A stretch of DNA of 6,658 nucleotides, from assembly GCA_020860885.1 (NCBI GenBank), contig JAJBTS010000294.1, positions 1-6,658 of the forward strand, given 5' to 3'. Of this stretch, positions 1 to 6,645 are shown in pieces (the first letter of the stretch is position 1; the number at the start of each line of letters is the position of its first letter). Origin of the DNA: Bacteroidales bacterium. Its GTDB lineage: Bacteria; Bacteroidota; Bacteroidia; Bacteroidales; Azobacteroidaceae. The notes beneath the pieces are model-generated. The model saw nothing but the letters and a program-made list of their open reading frames with translations, did not search any database and had not been told where the DNA came from. The translations under genes and the position numbers were made by a program.

Positions 1-1
1 G

Positions 2-913
2 GATAATCCCTCTGAGGATTATGTAATAGTCCGTTTTGATAAAGAATTATACCGGTATCTGACGGATAAGAGCAACTCCGGTTTTTTATCGGATCACCAG
101 ACCTTCCTGAAAGAGTATGGAGAAAAGGTTATTTATATTGGCGGCCCGGATTCTTTGGGATTTCAGACGTGTTTGGAAAAATTCTTTTCAGAACCGACGT
201 TAATGTCTTTATACAAAGATGAGCAAACTAAATTTTCAGATATCGAAGTTATTAATCAGGAGTTGGCTATCGGGTTGAGTTTATTTCTGACGAATTTTCA
301 GGAAGTGAAAAAACCTCAGATTTATATGCATGTTTCAGGCCTCAATCAGAACGTTATTGTTACTGATGAAATATTATCTATCTCGGCAGATAAATACCTC
401 GGTTTGGACTATCCGCTTTATCAGGAGTTTTTCTATGAATATCAGAGGCAACTAATGACTCCGGACAGAATGGTTCCCGACTATTTACTGGGTTTTATGA
501 TGGCTAATCTTCCTTTTGAAGGAAACGATGAGGTATTATTGGATTGTATTTTGTACGAAGGAAAATTAAGGTATATTTTATCTCGTCTTTTACCCGAAAG
601 AAATGTGTGGGAATATGTGGGATATAATAAAGAACAATATGAATGGTGTATTATGCATGAATCGAGAATATGGAAATCCATATTGGAGAATCAGCATTTA
701 TTTACTCCCGACTATAAGACAACCCAGCAATACCTGAGAGAAGCTCCTTATACCGCCCTATTGCCCTCAGATTCTCCCGGAAGAGTAGGGGTATGGGTCG
801 GTTATCAGATTATTAATGCTTATATGAAGCAATATCCTTCTACTTCTTTGGTTCAGTTGATGCAGCAGGTCAACTATCAGGAATTACTTAAACTGTCAAA
901 GTACAAACCGTGA
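2..913 (+). CDS. gldB: GldB-family gliding-motility-type lipoprotein, 5' end cut by window edge
   Basis: The frame is open from base 2 to the TGA at 911-913 and gives 303 residues. No upstream ATG is visible, so the true start and the expected lipoprotein signal peptide lie outside the window. A TTG at 155 is only an internal leucine, because the same frame codes sensible family sequence before it (RFDKELYRYL near residue 11). GldB traits seen are the early RFDKxLY block, the central YLLGFMMANLPFEGND and ILYEGKLRYILSRLLPE blocks, and a C-terminal APYTALLPSDSPGRVGVWVGYQI block followed by an INAYM helix. GldB was named for gliding in Flavobacterium and is anchored in the envelope, but homologues occur in many non-gliding Bacteroidales, where the role is unknown. 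No HExxH zinc motif is visible in this part. The gene converges on metK and shares its terminator. Family assignment is from memory of the conserved blocks. Confidence 0.82.
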   Translation, partial: DNPSEDYVIVRFDKELYRYLTDKSNSGFLSDHQTFLKEYGEKVIYIGGPDSLGFQTCLEKFFSEPTLMSLYKDEQTKFSDIEVINQELAIGLSLFLTNFQEVKKPQIYMHVSGLNQNVIVTDEILSISADKYLGLDYPLYQEFFYEYQRQLMTPDRMVPDYLLGFMMANLPFEGNDEVLLDCILYEGKLRYILSRLLPERNVWEYVGYNKEQYEWCIMHESRIWKSILENQHLFTPDYKTTQQYLREAPYTALLPSDSPGRVGVWVGYQIINAYMKQYPSTSLVQLMQQVNYQELLKLSKYKP

Positions 914-927
914 TAATTATTAAAAAT

Positions 928-964
928 AAAAAGGTGAAAACTCTATAAGAATTATCACCTTTTT
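928..964. terminator. Bidirectional intrinsic terminator between convergent gldB and metK
   Basis: A perfect 10-base inverted repeat, AAAAAGGTGA (928-937) and TCACCTTTTT (955-964), encloses a 17-base loop. A T-rich run follows on the + strand (TTTTTGTTTTACTTTT) and on the - strand (TTTTTATTTTTAA). The hairpin lies 14 bases after the gldB stop and 16 bases after the metK stop, so it can end transcription from both sides. The stem is AT-rich with a GGTG/CACC core, and the long loop makes it weaker than a classic terminator. Confidence 0.8.
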
Positions 965-980
965 GTTTTACTTTTCTAAT

Positions 981-2246
981 TTAAAAAAGTTCGTCTTTTA
1001 TTTTATCCACGTAATCCAGTTTTTCCCACGTAAACAATTCCACCTCGATTTCTTTGGTTGGCTCATTATCGTATCGGGAAGTAAATGTCTTCTTTATTTT
1101 TTGTGGTTTACGACCCATGTGTCCGTACGAAGCTGTTTCCAGATAAATAGGTTTGCGTAACTGGAACCGGGTTTCAATAGCTTTAGGACGCATATCGAAA
1201 ATAGCAGCTACTTTTTCGGCTATCTGGCTGTCAGTCAGATTCACCTTGCTTTTTCCGTATGTATTTATAAAGATATTCATAGGCTCGGCAACACCTATAG
1301 CGTAAGCTACCTGTACCAATACTTCGTCCGCAACACCTGCGGCTACTAAGTTCTTAGCAATATGACGAGCTGCATAAGCTGCGGAACGGTCTACTTTCGA
1401 CGGATCTTTTCCTGAGAAAGCACCTCCCCCATGTCCGCCTTTTCCTCCATAGGTATCCACAATAATTTTTCTTCCGGTTAATCCGGTATCTCCGTGAGGT
1501 CCTCCGATAACAAATTTGCCTGTTGGATTTACATGATATTTGATCGTATCAGTAAACAATTTACGGACTTTTTCAGGATACAGAGCCTTAACACGGGGAA
1601 TTAGGATAGATTTGATATCCTCTTCTATTTTTTTCTGCATTCCTTCGTCGTTTCCGGGCAAAAATTCATCGTGTTGGGTGGAGATTACGATCGTATCAAT
1701 ACTTTCGGGTATACCATCGTCACTGTATTTAATCGTTACTTGTGATTTAGCATCCGGACGAAGATAAGGCATTAAATGAAGTTCATTTTTACGTATTTTT
1801 GCCAGTTCGATCAGCAGTTGATGAGATAGATCTAAAGGTAAAGGCATGTAATTCTCTGTTTCATTCGTAGCATACCCGAACATCATTCCCTGGTCTCCGG
1901 CGCCTTGATTTAACGGATCTTCCCGTTCCACCCCTCTGTTTATATCCGTCGATTGTTCGTGGATGGCATTGAGGATGCCACATGAAAGGGCTTCAAACTG
2001 ATATTCACTTTTCGTATAACCGATTTGTTGGATCACTCGGCGGGTTACTTCAGGAATATCCACATACGATTTGGATTTTACTTCTCCGGCCAACACAACC
2101 TGACCGGTGGTTACTAATGTTTCGCAAGCTACTTTTGATTCTGGATCGTAAGCCAGAAACTGATCAAGCAGAGCATCTGAGATTTGATCCGCTACTTTGT
2201 CGGGATGTCCTTCAGATACTGATTCAGATGTGAAGTAATAACTCAT
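981..2246 (-). CDS. metK: S-adenosylmethionine synthetase (methionine adenosyltransferase)
   Basis: This cytosolic enzyme condenses ATP and methionine into SAM, releasing phosphate and pyrophosphate. It normally works as a tetramer needing Mg2+ and K+. The 421 residues carry all the hallmarks: [10 protein letters not shown] at 8-17 (ATP and metal site), the signature [12 protein letters not shown] at 115-126, the glycine-rich phosphate loop [22 protein letters not shown] at about 267-288, and AYAIGVAEP at 314-322. It is longer than E. coli MetK (384 residues), and the difference fits Bacteroidota MetK proteins. The ATG at 2244-2246 is chosen because the family block begins at residue 5 ([13 protein letters not shown]). 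No Shine-Dalgarno is seen; an A-rich leader precedes the start. The gene appears to be a separate unit with its own promoter and SAM-sensing leader (2262-2416), and ends at the bidirectional terminator at 928-964. Confidence 0.98.
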   Translation of the reverse strand: MSYYFTSESVSEGHPDKVADQISDALLDQFLAYDPESKVACETLVTTGQVVLAGEVKSKSYVDIPEVTRRVIQQIGYTKSEYQFEALSCGILNAIHEQSTDINRGVEREDPLNQGAGDQGMMFGYATNETENYMPLPLDLSHQLLIELAKIRKNELHLMPYLRPDAKSQVTIKYSDDGIPESIDTIVISTQHDEFLPGNDEGMQKKIEEDIKSILIPRVKALYPEKVRKLFTDTIKYHVNPTGKFVIGGPHGDTGLTGRKIIVDTYGGKGGHGGGAFSGKDPSKVDRSAAYAARHIAKNLVAAGVADEVLVQVAYAIGVAEPMNIFINTYGKSKVNLTDSQIAEKVAAIFDMRPKAIETRFQLRKPIYLETASYGHMGRKPQKIKKTFTSRYDNEPTKEIEVELFTWEKLDYVDKIKDELF

Positions 2247-2261
2247 TTTGTTTTGATTTAA

Positions 2262-2290
2262 AATAAAAAATCTGATAATTTATTATCAGA
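2262..2290 (-). terminator. Intrinsic terminator in the metK 5' leader (riboswitch expression platform)
   Basis: Read on the - strand, an 8-bp perfect stem (TCTGATAA / TTATCAGA, 2290-2283 with 2278-2271) closes a 4-base loop. It is followed at once by TTTTTTATTTT (2270-2260). This is the form of a Rho-independent terminator, but it lies upstream of metK, 24 bases before the ATG at 2246. That position implies premature termination as a control step, with the SAM-II-like aptamer just upstream as the likely sensor. The stem is AT-rich, so its efficiency cannot be judged by eye. Confidence 0.75.
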
Positions 2291-2314
2291 AAGCAGGTAG
2301 GATTAGTACTTATT

Positions 2315-2373
2315 AACCTTCACGGTTTTTAGCATTTTTTATTGTGGTTGCAAGCATACAAATCTTTCCACTT
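2315..2373 (-). ncRNA. SAM-II-like riboswitch aptamer in the metK leader
   Basis: Read on the - strand, the order of elements matches the SAM-II (metA-type) aptamer. P1 5' arm GTGG (2371-2368) is followed by a loop holding GATTT (2364-2360), six bases, then TTGCAA. P1 3' arm CCAC is at 2347-2344, then an A-rich linker and TGCTAAAAA (2335-2327). The known SAM-II aptamer from a marine metX leader has the same series, GAUUU, seven bases, UUGCAA, P1', A-rich linker, GCUAAAAA. The UUGC/GC pseudoknot pairing next to the SAM site can form, but I could not place the outer half of the pseudoknot (P2b). A small hairpin AACC-GTGAA-GGTT (2327-2315) follows directly, and P1 is only 4 bp. Gene context strongly supports SAM sensing: the downstream gene makes SAM. 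Covariance-model confirmation was not possible here. Confidence 0.75.
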
Positions 2374-2376
2374 TCT

Positions 2377-2395
2377 AATACATTACAAATGTATT
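2377..2395. repeat. Perfect 8-3-8 palindrome over the metK -7 box and predicted start point
   Basis: AATACATT (2377-2384), spacer ACA, AATGTATT (2388-2395). The two arms are exact reverse complements. The palindrome covers the whole predicted -7 element (2386-2393) and reaches the predicted transcription start near 2379, which is where a repressor would bind. No U-tract follows on either strand, so it is not a terminator. It could be an operator or a chance product of AT-rich DNA. Confidence 0.5.
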
Positions 2396-2416
2396 AAAAA
2401 AAATAATAAAACAAAA
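2386..2416 (-). promoter_or_regulatory. metK promoter, Bacteroidota type (-33 TTG, -7 TAnnTTTG)
   Basis: Read on the - strand, TACATTTG (2393-2386) fits the Bacteroidota sigma consensus TAnnTTTG exactly. TTTTG (2416-2412) lies upstream with an 18-base spacer between its TTG and the -7 box, close to the usual 19 or so. Transcription would begin around 2378-2380, a few bases before the P1 stem of the riboswitch, giving a leader of about 133 bases before the metK ATG. The agreement between predicted start and aptamer start supports the call. Confidence 0.68.
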
Positions 2417-2437
2417 TAAAGAGCAGATAATAATTAA

Positions 2438-2863
2438 TTAAAATTTCATTTCTTTTAATTCGGGAGCTATCTCTAATAAAGGTTTGAGAACAAAATCTCT
2501 TTCTCTAAAGAAAGGGTGGGGTAGTACCAGTTCGTCGGATTGGAGGATAAGATCATCGTAGAAAAGGATATCTATATCAATGATGCGGTCTTGATACCTT
2601 TGGGTTGTCTTTGCAGTTCTCCCCAGTTCTTTTTCAATTTCCTGTGTAACGGATAGGAGTTCAAAAGGAAGTAATCGGGTTTCTACTTTTACTACATTAT
2701 TCAGGAACGAGTTCTCAGATTCGAAACCCCAGGGCTCGGTCTCATATACCGAAGAAATAGCCGAAAGAGATCCGATTCTTTCGGCTATCAAATCCATAGC
2801 TTTATCTAAATTCTGTTTTTTATTCCCTAAATTGGTTCCTAAGGCTAAAAAAACAATATGCAT
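2438..2863 (-). CDS. folK: 2-amino-4-hydroxy-6-hydroxymethyldihydropteridine pyrophosphokinase (HPPK)
   Basis: This cytosolic enzyme moves pyrophosphate from ATP to 6-hydroxymethyl-7,8-dihydropterin, the step before dihydropteroate synthase in folate synthesis. The 141 residues include the N-terminal LALGTNLGNK (6-15), the pterin-site loop YETEPWGF (40-47), FLNNVV (53-58), the YQDRIIDIDILFYDD block with metal-binding Asp96 and Asp98 (equivalent to Asp95 and Asp97 of E. coli FolK), and the closing LPHPFFRERDFVLKPLLEIAPEL (114-136). It is a compact single-domain form, slightly shorter than the E. coli enzyme (159). The ATG at 2861-2863 lies 4 bases past the queA stop, so it is almost certainly translated from the same mRNA. 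It is the last gene of the operon. No convincing terminator separates it from the metK promoter. Confidence 0.95.
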   Translation of the reverse strand: MHIVFLALGTNLGNKKQNLDKAMDLIAERIGSLSAISSVYETEPWGFESENSFLNNVVKVETRLLPFELLSVTQEIEKELGRTAKTTQRYQDRIIDIDILFYDDLILQSDELVLPHPFFRERDFVLKPLLEIAPELKEMKF

Positions 2864-2867
2864 GACT

Positions 2868-3917
2868 TTAAATAATTAGCATAGCGTCTCCGTAAGCACC
2901 AAACCTGTATTTTTCTTCTATGGCTTTTTTATAGGCGTCCATAATCAGGTCGTATCCTCCAAATGCTGTGGTTTGCATAAGCATAGTTGATAATGGAAGA
3001 TGGAAATTCGTAATAAGACTGCTTGCAACGGAAAAATCATAAGGAGGAAAAATGAATTTGTTGGTCCAACCCTCAAATTCTTTCAAATGTCCGCCGGTTG
3101 TAACAGTACTTTCTGTAGCCCGGATAACAGAAGTTCCTACAGCACAAATCTGTTTGTTGTTGTCTTTTGCTTTATTGACAATATTTACAGCTTCCGGACC
3201 AATAAATACCTGTTCCGAGTCCATTTTGTGTTTGGTCAGATCTTCTACGTCAATATCCCGGAAATTACCTAAACCTGAATGTATTGTAATGAAAGCAAAT
3301 TCACAGCCTTTGATTTCTAAGCGTTTCATGAGCTCTCTGCTGAAATGCAATCCTGCTGCAGGGGCAATCACGGCTCCTTCATTCTTTGCAAAAATAGTTT
3401 GATAACGATCGGTATCTTCCGGAACCACTTCTCTATTGATATAATTAGGAATAGGCATTTCACCCAGTGCATAGAGAGCAGCTTTGAATTCGTCGTGAGG
3501 TCCGTCGTACAGGAATCGTAATGTTCTTCCGCGGGAAGTTGTATTATCGATCACTTCCGCAACCATAGAGTCGTCTTCTCCGAAATACAATTTATTTCCT
3601 ATCCTTATTTTACGTGCAGGATCGACCAATACGTCCCATAACCTTAAATCTTCATTCAATTCCCTAAGTAAAAATACTTCGATTTTAGCACCTGTTTTTT
3701 CTTTGTTACCGTAAAGTCGGGCGGGAAAAACCAAGGTATCGTTAAAGATAAAAGTATCCTTGTCATCAAAATATTCAATGAGATCTTTGAAAATCTTGTG
3801 TTCAATATCGCCGGATTTGCGGTGAACTACCATCAGACGTGATTCATCCCTATTGGGAGCAGGATGTAATGCAATAAGTTCATCAGGAAGATTAAACTTG
3901 AATTTTGAAAGTTTCAT
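2868..3917 (-). CDS. queA: S-adenosylmethionine:tRNA ribosyltransferase-isomerase
   Basis: QueA transfers and isomerises the ribosyl part of SAM onto the 7-deazaguanine of tRNA, giving epoxyqueuosine at the wobble base of GUN-anticodon tRNAs. The 349 residues match the family's usual length. Visible blocks are the N-terminal [23 protein letters not shown] (8-30), [13 protein letters not shown] (56-68), the APAAGLHFS segment (185-193), [26 protein letters not shown] (210-235), [10 protein letters not shown] (261-270), and the closing [23 protein letters not shown] (303-325) and [12 protein letters not shown] (337-348). The start codon overlaps the truB stop as ATGA (3917-3914), a sign of translational coupling. 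The next gene, folK, begins 4 bases downstream. QueA is unusual in using SAM as a ribosyl donor, and metK lies only two genes away, although under separate control. Confidence 0.97.
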   Translation of the reverse strand: MKLSKFKFNLPDELIALHPAPNRDESRLMVVHRKSGDIEHKIFKDLIEYFDDKDTFIFNDTLVFPARLYGNKEKTGAKIEVFLLRELNEDLRLWDVLVDPARKIRIGNKLYFGEDDSMVAEVIDNTTSRGRTLRFLYDGPHDEFKAALYALGEMPIPNYINREVVPEDTDRYQTIFAKNEGAVIAPAAGLHFSRELMKRLEIKGCEFAFITIHSGLGNFRDIDVEDLTKHKMDSEQVFIGPEAVNIVNKAKDNNKQICAVGTSVIRATESTVTTGGHLKEFEGWTNKFIFPPYDFSVASSLITNFHLPLSTMLMQTTAFGGYDLIMDAYKKAIEEKYRFGAYGDAMLII

Positions 3918-4618
3918 ATAGCTGTATTTAATTTATTATTTTTCAAAAGTTGTTCAAAAGAATCCAAGCTCATACAATCATCTATTGTAATATCTCCGAT
4001 TCTTGTCCTTTCCAACCCTGAGAGGTGTGCTCCGGATTGTAGTGCTTTACCTATATCTCTTGCAAGAGCGCGTATGTAAGTACCTTTACTACATACGACG
4101 CGTATTTTTATTTCTTCCTGCTGATATGACAATAATTCAATTTCATCAATCACCAGTAATTTAGGTTTCAACTCCACTTGAATACCTTTTCTGGCCAATT
4201 CGTAAGCTCTATCGCCTTTAATTTTACAGGCAGAAAAGGCAGGGGGTATTTGTTCTATACTACCAACAAACTGAGGCAGAATTTGTTCTACCAATTCCTG
4301 GGTAATATGACTCGTATTGTATGTGTTATCTATTTCCGTTTCTAAATCAAAAGATGGAGTCGTTGCACCTAAAGATAAAGTAGCGACATATTCTTTTGTT
4401 TGATATTGAAACTCTTCAATCCTTTTGGTCGCCTTACCTGTACAGATAATCATAACTCCCGTTGCCAGCGGATCCAGAGTACCGGCATGGCCAACTTTTA
4501 TTTTCTTTATATTAAGATCCCGGCAAATTTTATACCGGATTTTATTGACCAGATCAAAGGAAGTCCATTGAAGAGGTTTATTGAAATATAAAATTTCTCC
4601 GTCCTGAAAGTTCATCAT
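3914..4618 (-). CDS. truB: tRNA pseudouridine(55) synthase, short form without PUA domain
   Basis: TruB converts U55 of the T-loop in most tRNAs to pseudouridine. The 234 residues contain [17 protein letters not shown] (12-28), the catalytic block [25 protein letters not shown] (41-65) with catalytic Asp49, the [23 protein letters not shown] block (123-145), and the [15 protein letters not shown] motif (176-190). The protein stops about 40 residues after that motif, so it lacks the C-terminal PUA domain of E. coli TruB (314 residues). Short TruB forms of this kind are usual in Bacteroidota, so this is not a truncation. Two ATG codons follow each other at the start. The first (4618-4616) directly abuts the uppP stop and the second (4615-4613) is 3 bases on; which is used cannot be told. 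The end overlaps queA by 4 bases. Confidence 0.96.
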   Translation of the reverse strand: MMNFQDGEILYFNKPLQWTSFDLVNKIRYKICRDLNIKKIKVGHAGTLDPLATGVMIICTGKATKRIEEFQYQTKEYVATLSLGATTPSFDLETEIDNTYNTSHITQELVEQILPQFVGSIEQIPPAFSACKIKGDRAYELARKGIQVELKPKLLVIDEIELLSYQQEEIKIRVVCSKGTYIRALARDIGKALQSGAHLSGLERTRIGDITIDDCMSLDSFEQLLKNNKLNTAI

Positions 4619-5428
4619 TTATTGTCCGAAGAAAGAAAATCCAATAATAATTAAACCTACAGCAATACAGTAGTATGCGAAATACACCAATTTTCCTTTT
4701 TTAACGATATTCAGCATCCACTTACAGGCAATCGTTCCGGAAATAAAAGCAGCAAGGAAACCGATCGTTAACGTACCGGTTGATATTCCTGATTCGGCAG
4801 GAGAAAAGCCTCCTTTCATCAAATCAAGCAATGCTTCTCCCAGGATTGGGATGATAACCATCAGGAAAGAGAATTTGGCAATTGATTCCTTTTTTATTCC
4901 CAATAGAAGGCCTGTTGATATGGTAGTCCCGGAGCGGGAGAGTCCCGGAAGAACAGCAAGTGCCTGGGATAAACCGATGATCAAGGCATCTTTATAAGAT
5001 ATATTTTCTTTTGGCTGGGGTTTGGCATAGTAAGAGAATATCAATAAAGCTGCGGTAACCAATAACATGATGCCTACCAACAATAAGCCGCTTCCGAATA
5101 TTTCCTCTACGTAATCTTTGAAAAATAATCCTACAATAGCTACCGGAATCATTGATAGTGCAATTTTCGCCAGGTATTGCGTTTCATCGTTCCATTTGAA
5201 TTTGAAAAAGCCCTGGATCAGAGTAGCAATTTCTTTCCATAATACTACTATTGTACTGAGCACTGTTGCAGCATGTACAGCTACAGCAAAGGTTAGATTT
5301 TCTTCTCCTCCCAGTCCGAATAAAGCACTTCCAATAGCCAGGTGTCCACTACTGCTTACTGGCAGGTATTCTGTCAAGCCTTGAATAATTCCTAAAATTA
5401 AGGCTTGCAGCCATGTCATCTCTTCCAT
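4619..5428 (-). CDS. uppP: Undecaprenyl-diphosphatase (BacA/UppP family)
   Basis: This integral membrane enzyme dephosphorylates undecaprenyl pyrophosphate. It regenerates the lipid carrier for peptidoglycan and other envelope polymers, and extra activity is linked to bacitracin tolerance. The 269 residues have the normal length and two signature blocks: [18 protein letters not shown] (13-30), with Glu20, Ser26/Ser27 and His29, and [14 protein letters not shown] (160-173), with Arg165 in the position of the essential arginine of E. coli BacA. Gln16 stands where E. coli has Glu17, a variation common in the family. Many hydrophobic segments follow, including 91-104, 113-134, 183-205, 218-238 and 247-268. 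The start at 5428 is 11 bases past the DUF3098 stop; an in-frame ATG three codons in is an alternative. Its stop abuts the truB start with no gap. Confidence 0.96.
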   Translation of the reverse strand: MEEMTWLQALILGIIQGLTEYLPVSSSGHLAIGSALFGLGGEENLTFAVAVHAATVLSTIVVLWKEIATLIQGFFKFKWNDETQYLAKIALSMIPVAIVGLFFKDYVEEIFGSGLLLVGIMLLVTAALLIFSYYAKPQPKENISYKDALIIGLSQALAVLPGLSRSGTTISTGLLLGIKKESIAKFSFLMVIIPILGEALLDLMKGGFSPAESGISTGTLTIGFLAAFISGTIACKWMLNIVKKGKLVYFAYYCIAVGLIIIGFSFFGQ

Positions 5429-5439
5429 TAAATATAATT

Positions 5440-5679
5440 TTATTCGTTAGTTTTGTCTTTGGGCTTTTTCAGAATTGCATAAATTACAGAAAAGAAACCT
5501 ATCATGATTACTACAGGAGCAACGAATATGCGTCTCGCATCGAAGATACTCGGATCAAACCCTGTTTCTTCCGTTGTTTGCCCTCCCGATAATAAGATGA
5601 AACCGATAATTATTATCGCAATAGAAATGGCTAAAAGTATAAAATTCTCTTTCCCGAATGCAAATTGATTGTTTTTCAT
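5440..5679 (-). CDS. DUF3098 family small inner-membrane protein, function unknown
   Basis: The 79-residue protein has a short polar N-terminus ([13 protein letters not shown]), a first membrane segment at about 12-31 ending in the GFILLSGG motif, an acidic loop (32-44), then [17 protein letters not shown] leading into a second membrane segment at about 51-70, and a charged tail KKPKDKTNE. The motifs FxFGKENxxLL, GFxLLSGG and FxPxIFDxRRIxxAPVVxxxGF match my memory of DUF3098, a Bacteroidota family found in this position. By the positive-inside rule both ends would be cytoplasmic, with the loop in the periplasm. It lies 15 bases after ftsX and 11 bases before uppP, so a link to division or lipid-carrier recycling is possible, but no function is known and none is claimed. 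Confidence 0.88.
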   Translation of the reverse strand: MKNNQFAFGKENFILLAISIAIIIIGFILLSGGQTTEETGFDPSIFDARRIFVAPVVIMIGFFSVIYAILKKPKDKTNE

Positions 5680-5694
5680 ATTGCTATTTTAATT

Positions 5695-6576
5695 TTACAT
5701 TTTATAGAGGTCGTCCACATCCGCACTTATGTATCTGTTAACTGCAAAAAATGTAGCTATGGCCGATGTTACAATTCCCAGAATAATTACACTACCAAAT
5801 ACTATAAGTATAGAATACAGATTAAAAAACTCTTTATTAAGAGAAATATTATGGGTAATGTAATAGATCAGCAGATATAGAAATCCGTTTGCTATAAGAG
5901 CAGCTATAATTCCGGACCAGATATTCGAAAGAAGAAAGGGTTTTCTGATGAAACTCTTTTTCGCACCTATAAGTTGCATGGTATGGATCAGGAATCTTTT
6001 TGAATATACCATAAGACGGATTGTATTGTTAATCAATGCAAAAGAGATAAACAACATAGGAACTACTATTATAAGCAGGATCAGGCCTATTATTGTAGTG
6101 TTTTCGCTTAATTTCTGCATCAGCTCTTTTTTGTATTCTATCTCGCTAATATCATTTTGATAAGCAGATAGGTAACGTTCTACTACCTGCATACTATCCG
6201 GATGTACATATTCTGAATTCAAATGAACTTCAATTACAGCCGGTAGAGGATTGTATCCTAAGAACTCTTCCGGATTTTGGCCCAATTCTTCTTCTATTTT
6301 TTTAGCGGCTTCCTGCTTGGAAATATATTGGGTAGATTTGGAAAAAGGAGCAGCATCAATCTTTTTTTGTAAATTTAAGATTTGAGTGTCAGTCATATTG
6401 TCTTGCAGTATAACATCGAAAGTCAACTGTTCCTTTATGTAATTAGAGAAATTGGTAGAAAATAACGGAAGCAATATAATCAGGCCCAAAATAAACAGTA
6501 CAAAAGTTATACTAATTGTAGCTGTTATCCGGGCATTGATAAATGTTACGGGCGAAAGCTTACGTTTTTTTTTCAT
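5695..6576 (-). CDS. ftsX: Cell division protein FtsX (permease-like subunit of FtsEX)
   Basis: FtsX is the membrane subunit of the FtsEX complex, which in other bacteria uses ATP hydrolysis by FtsE to activate peptidoglycan hydrolases at the septum. With the ATG at 6574-6576 the protein has 293 residues. A basic N-terminus (MKKKRKLSPVTFINARIT) leads into membrane segment 1 (about 18-40), a periplasmic domain (41-158), segment 2 (160-182), a cytoplasmic loop with NTIRLMVYSKRFLIHTMQLIGAKKSFIRKPF (184-214), and segments 3 (216-240) and 4 (255-279). This is the FtsX fold. The loop NTIRLxxYxxRxxIxxMxLIGA is the family signature. The frame stays open to a GTG at 6618, adding 14 residues, but that GTG lies in a hairpin loop and the ATG gives the usual family start. 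No FtsE gene is visible. It is the first gene of the operon. Confidence 0.95.
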   Translation of the reverse strand: MKKKRKLSPVTFINARITATISITFVLFILGLIILLPLFSTNFSNYIKEQLTFDVILQDNMTDTQILNLQKKIDAAPFSKSTQYISKQEAAKKIEEELGQNPEEFLGYNPLPAVIEVHLNSEYVHPDSMQVVERYLSAYQNDISEIEYKKELMQKLSENTTIIGLILLIIVVPMLFISFALINNTIRLMVYSKRFLIHTMQLIGAKKSFIRKPFLLSNIWSGIIAALIANGFLYLLIYYITHNISLNKEFFNLYSILIVFGSVIILGIVTSAIATFFAVNRYISADVDDLYKM

Positions 6577-6600
6577 CCTGTTCTTTTGGAGTTTAGCTTG

Positions 6601-6632
6601 AATTTGTGAGAATACCACAGTATTCCCAAATT
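6601..6632 (-). promoter_or_regulatory. Imperfect stem-loop at the predicted 5' end of the ftsX operon mRNA
   Basis: Two nested perfect arms occur: AATTTG (6601-6606) with CAAATT (6627-6632), and GAATAC (6610-6615) with GTATTC (6620-6625). They are separated by a small internal loop (3 and 1 bases) and close on a 4-base loop. The pair gives 12 bp in a 32-base span, 24 bases before the ftsX ATG. No U-tract follows, so it is not a terminator. The predicted start point (near 6631) puts the hairpin at the very 5' end of the transcript, where it could protect the mRNA or, as DNA, act as an operator. Confidence 0.5.
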
Positions 6633-6637
6633 GCGTG

Positions 6638-6645
6638 CAAATCTA
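6638..6645 (-). promoter_or_regulatory. Probable -7 element of the ftsX-folK operon promoter
   Basis: Read on the - strand, TAGATTTG (6645-6638) fits the Bacteroidota consensus TAnnTTTG exactly. It lies 61 bases before the ftsX ATG, giving a predicted start near 6631 and a leader of about 55 bases. The matching -33 element would be at about 6665, just outside the window, so the call rests on one box plus position. Confidence 0.5.

Noticed and set aside
3..22. Inverted repeat ATAATCC / GGATTAT with a 6-base loop at the window start
   Set aside because: It lies inside the gldB reading frame, codes ordinary residues (DNPSEDY) and has no U-tract. Chance is the simplest explanation.
155..157. TTG as the start codon of the gldB-like gene
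   Set aside because: The same frame is open to base 2 and the extra 51 residues continue the family pattern, so this codon is an internal leucine.
2247..2437. SAM-I (S-box) or SAM-III type riboswitch for the metK leader
   Set aside because: There is no four-way junction or kink-turn pattern of SAM-I and no SAM-III core. The order of conserved pieces fits only the SAM-II pseudoknot type.
3387..3394. TAnnTTTG match (TATTTTTG) on the - strand inside queA as an internal promoter
   Set aside because: The motif is short and AT-rich and will recur by chance in such DNA. It lies mid-gene, far upstream of the folK start.
3052..3402. Open frame of 116 codons on the + strand opposite queA
   Set aside because: It is fully antisense to a well-supported enzyme, has no recognisable domain and no promoter. 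It is a shadow of queA codon use, like the other antisense frames over metK, uppP and ftsX.
3914..4618. TruB as a truncated gene because the C-terminal PUA domain is absent
   Set aside because: All catalytic blocks are present, the stop overlaps queA cleanly as ATGA, and short TruB proteins are normal in this phylum.
6577..6618. Extended ftsX start at GTG 6618, adding 14 residues
   Set aside because: The GTG lies in the loop of a hairpin very near the predicted 5' end of the mRNA. The ATG at 6576 gives the usual basic N-terminus directly before the first membrane helix.
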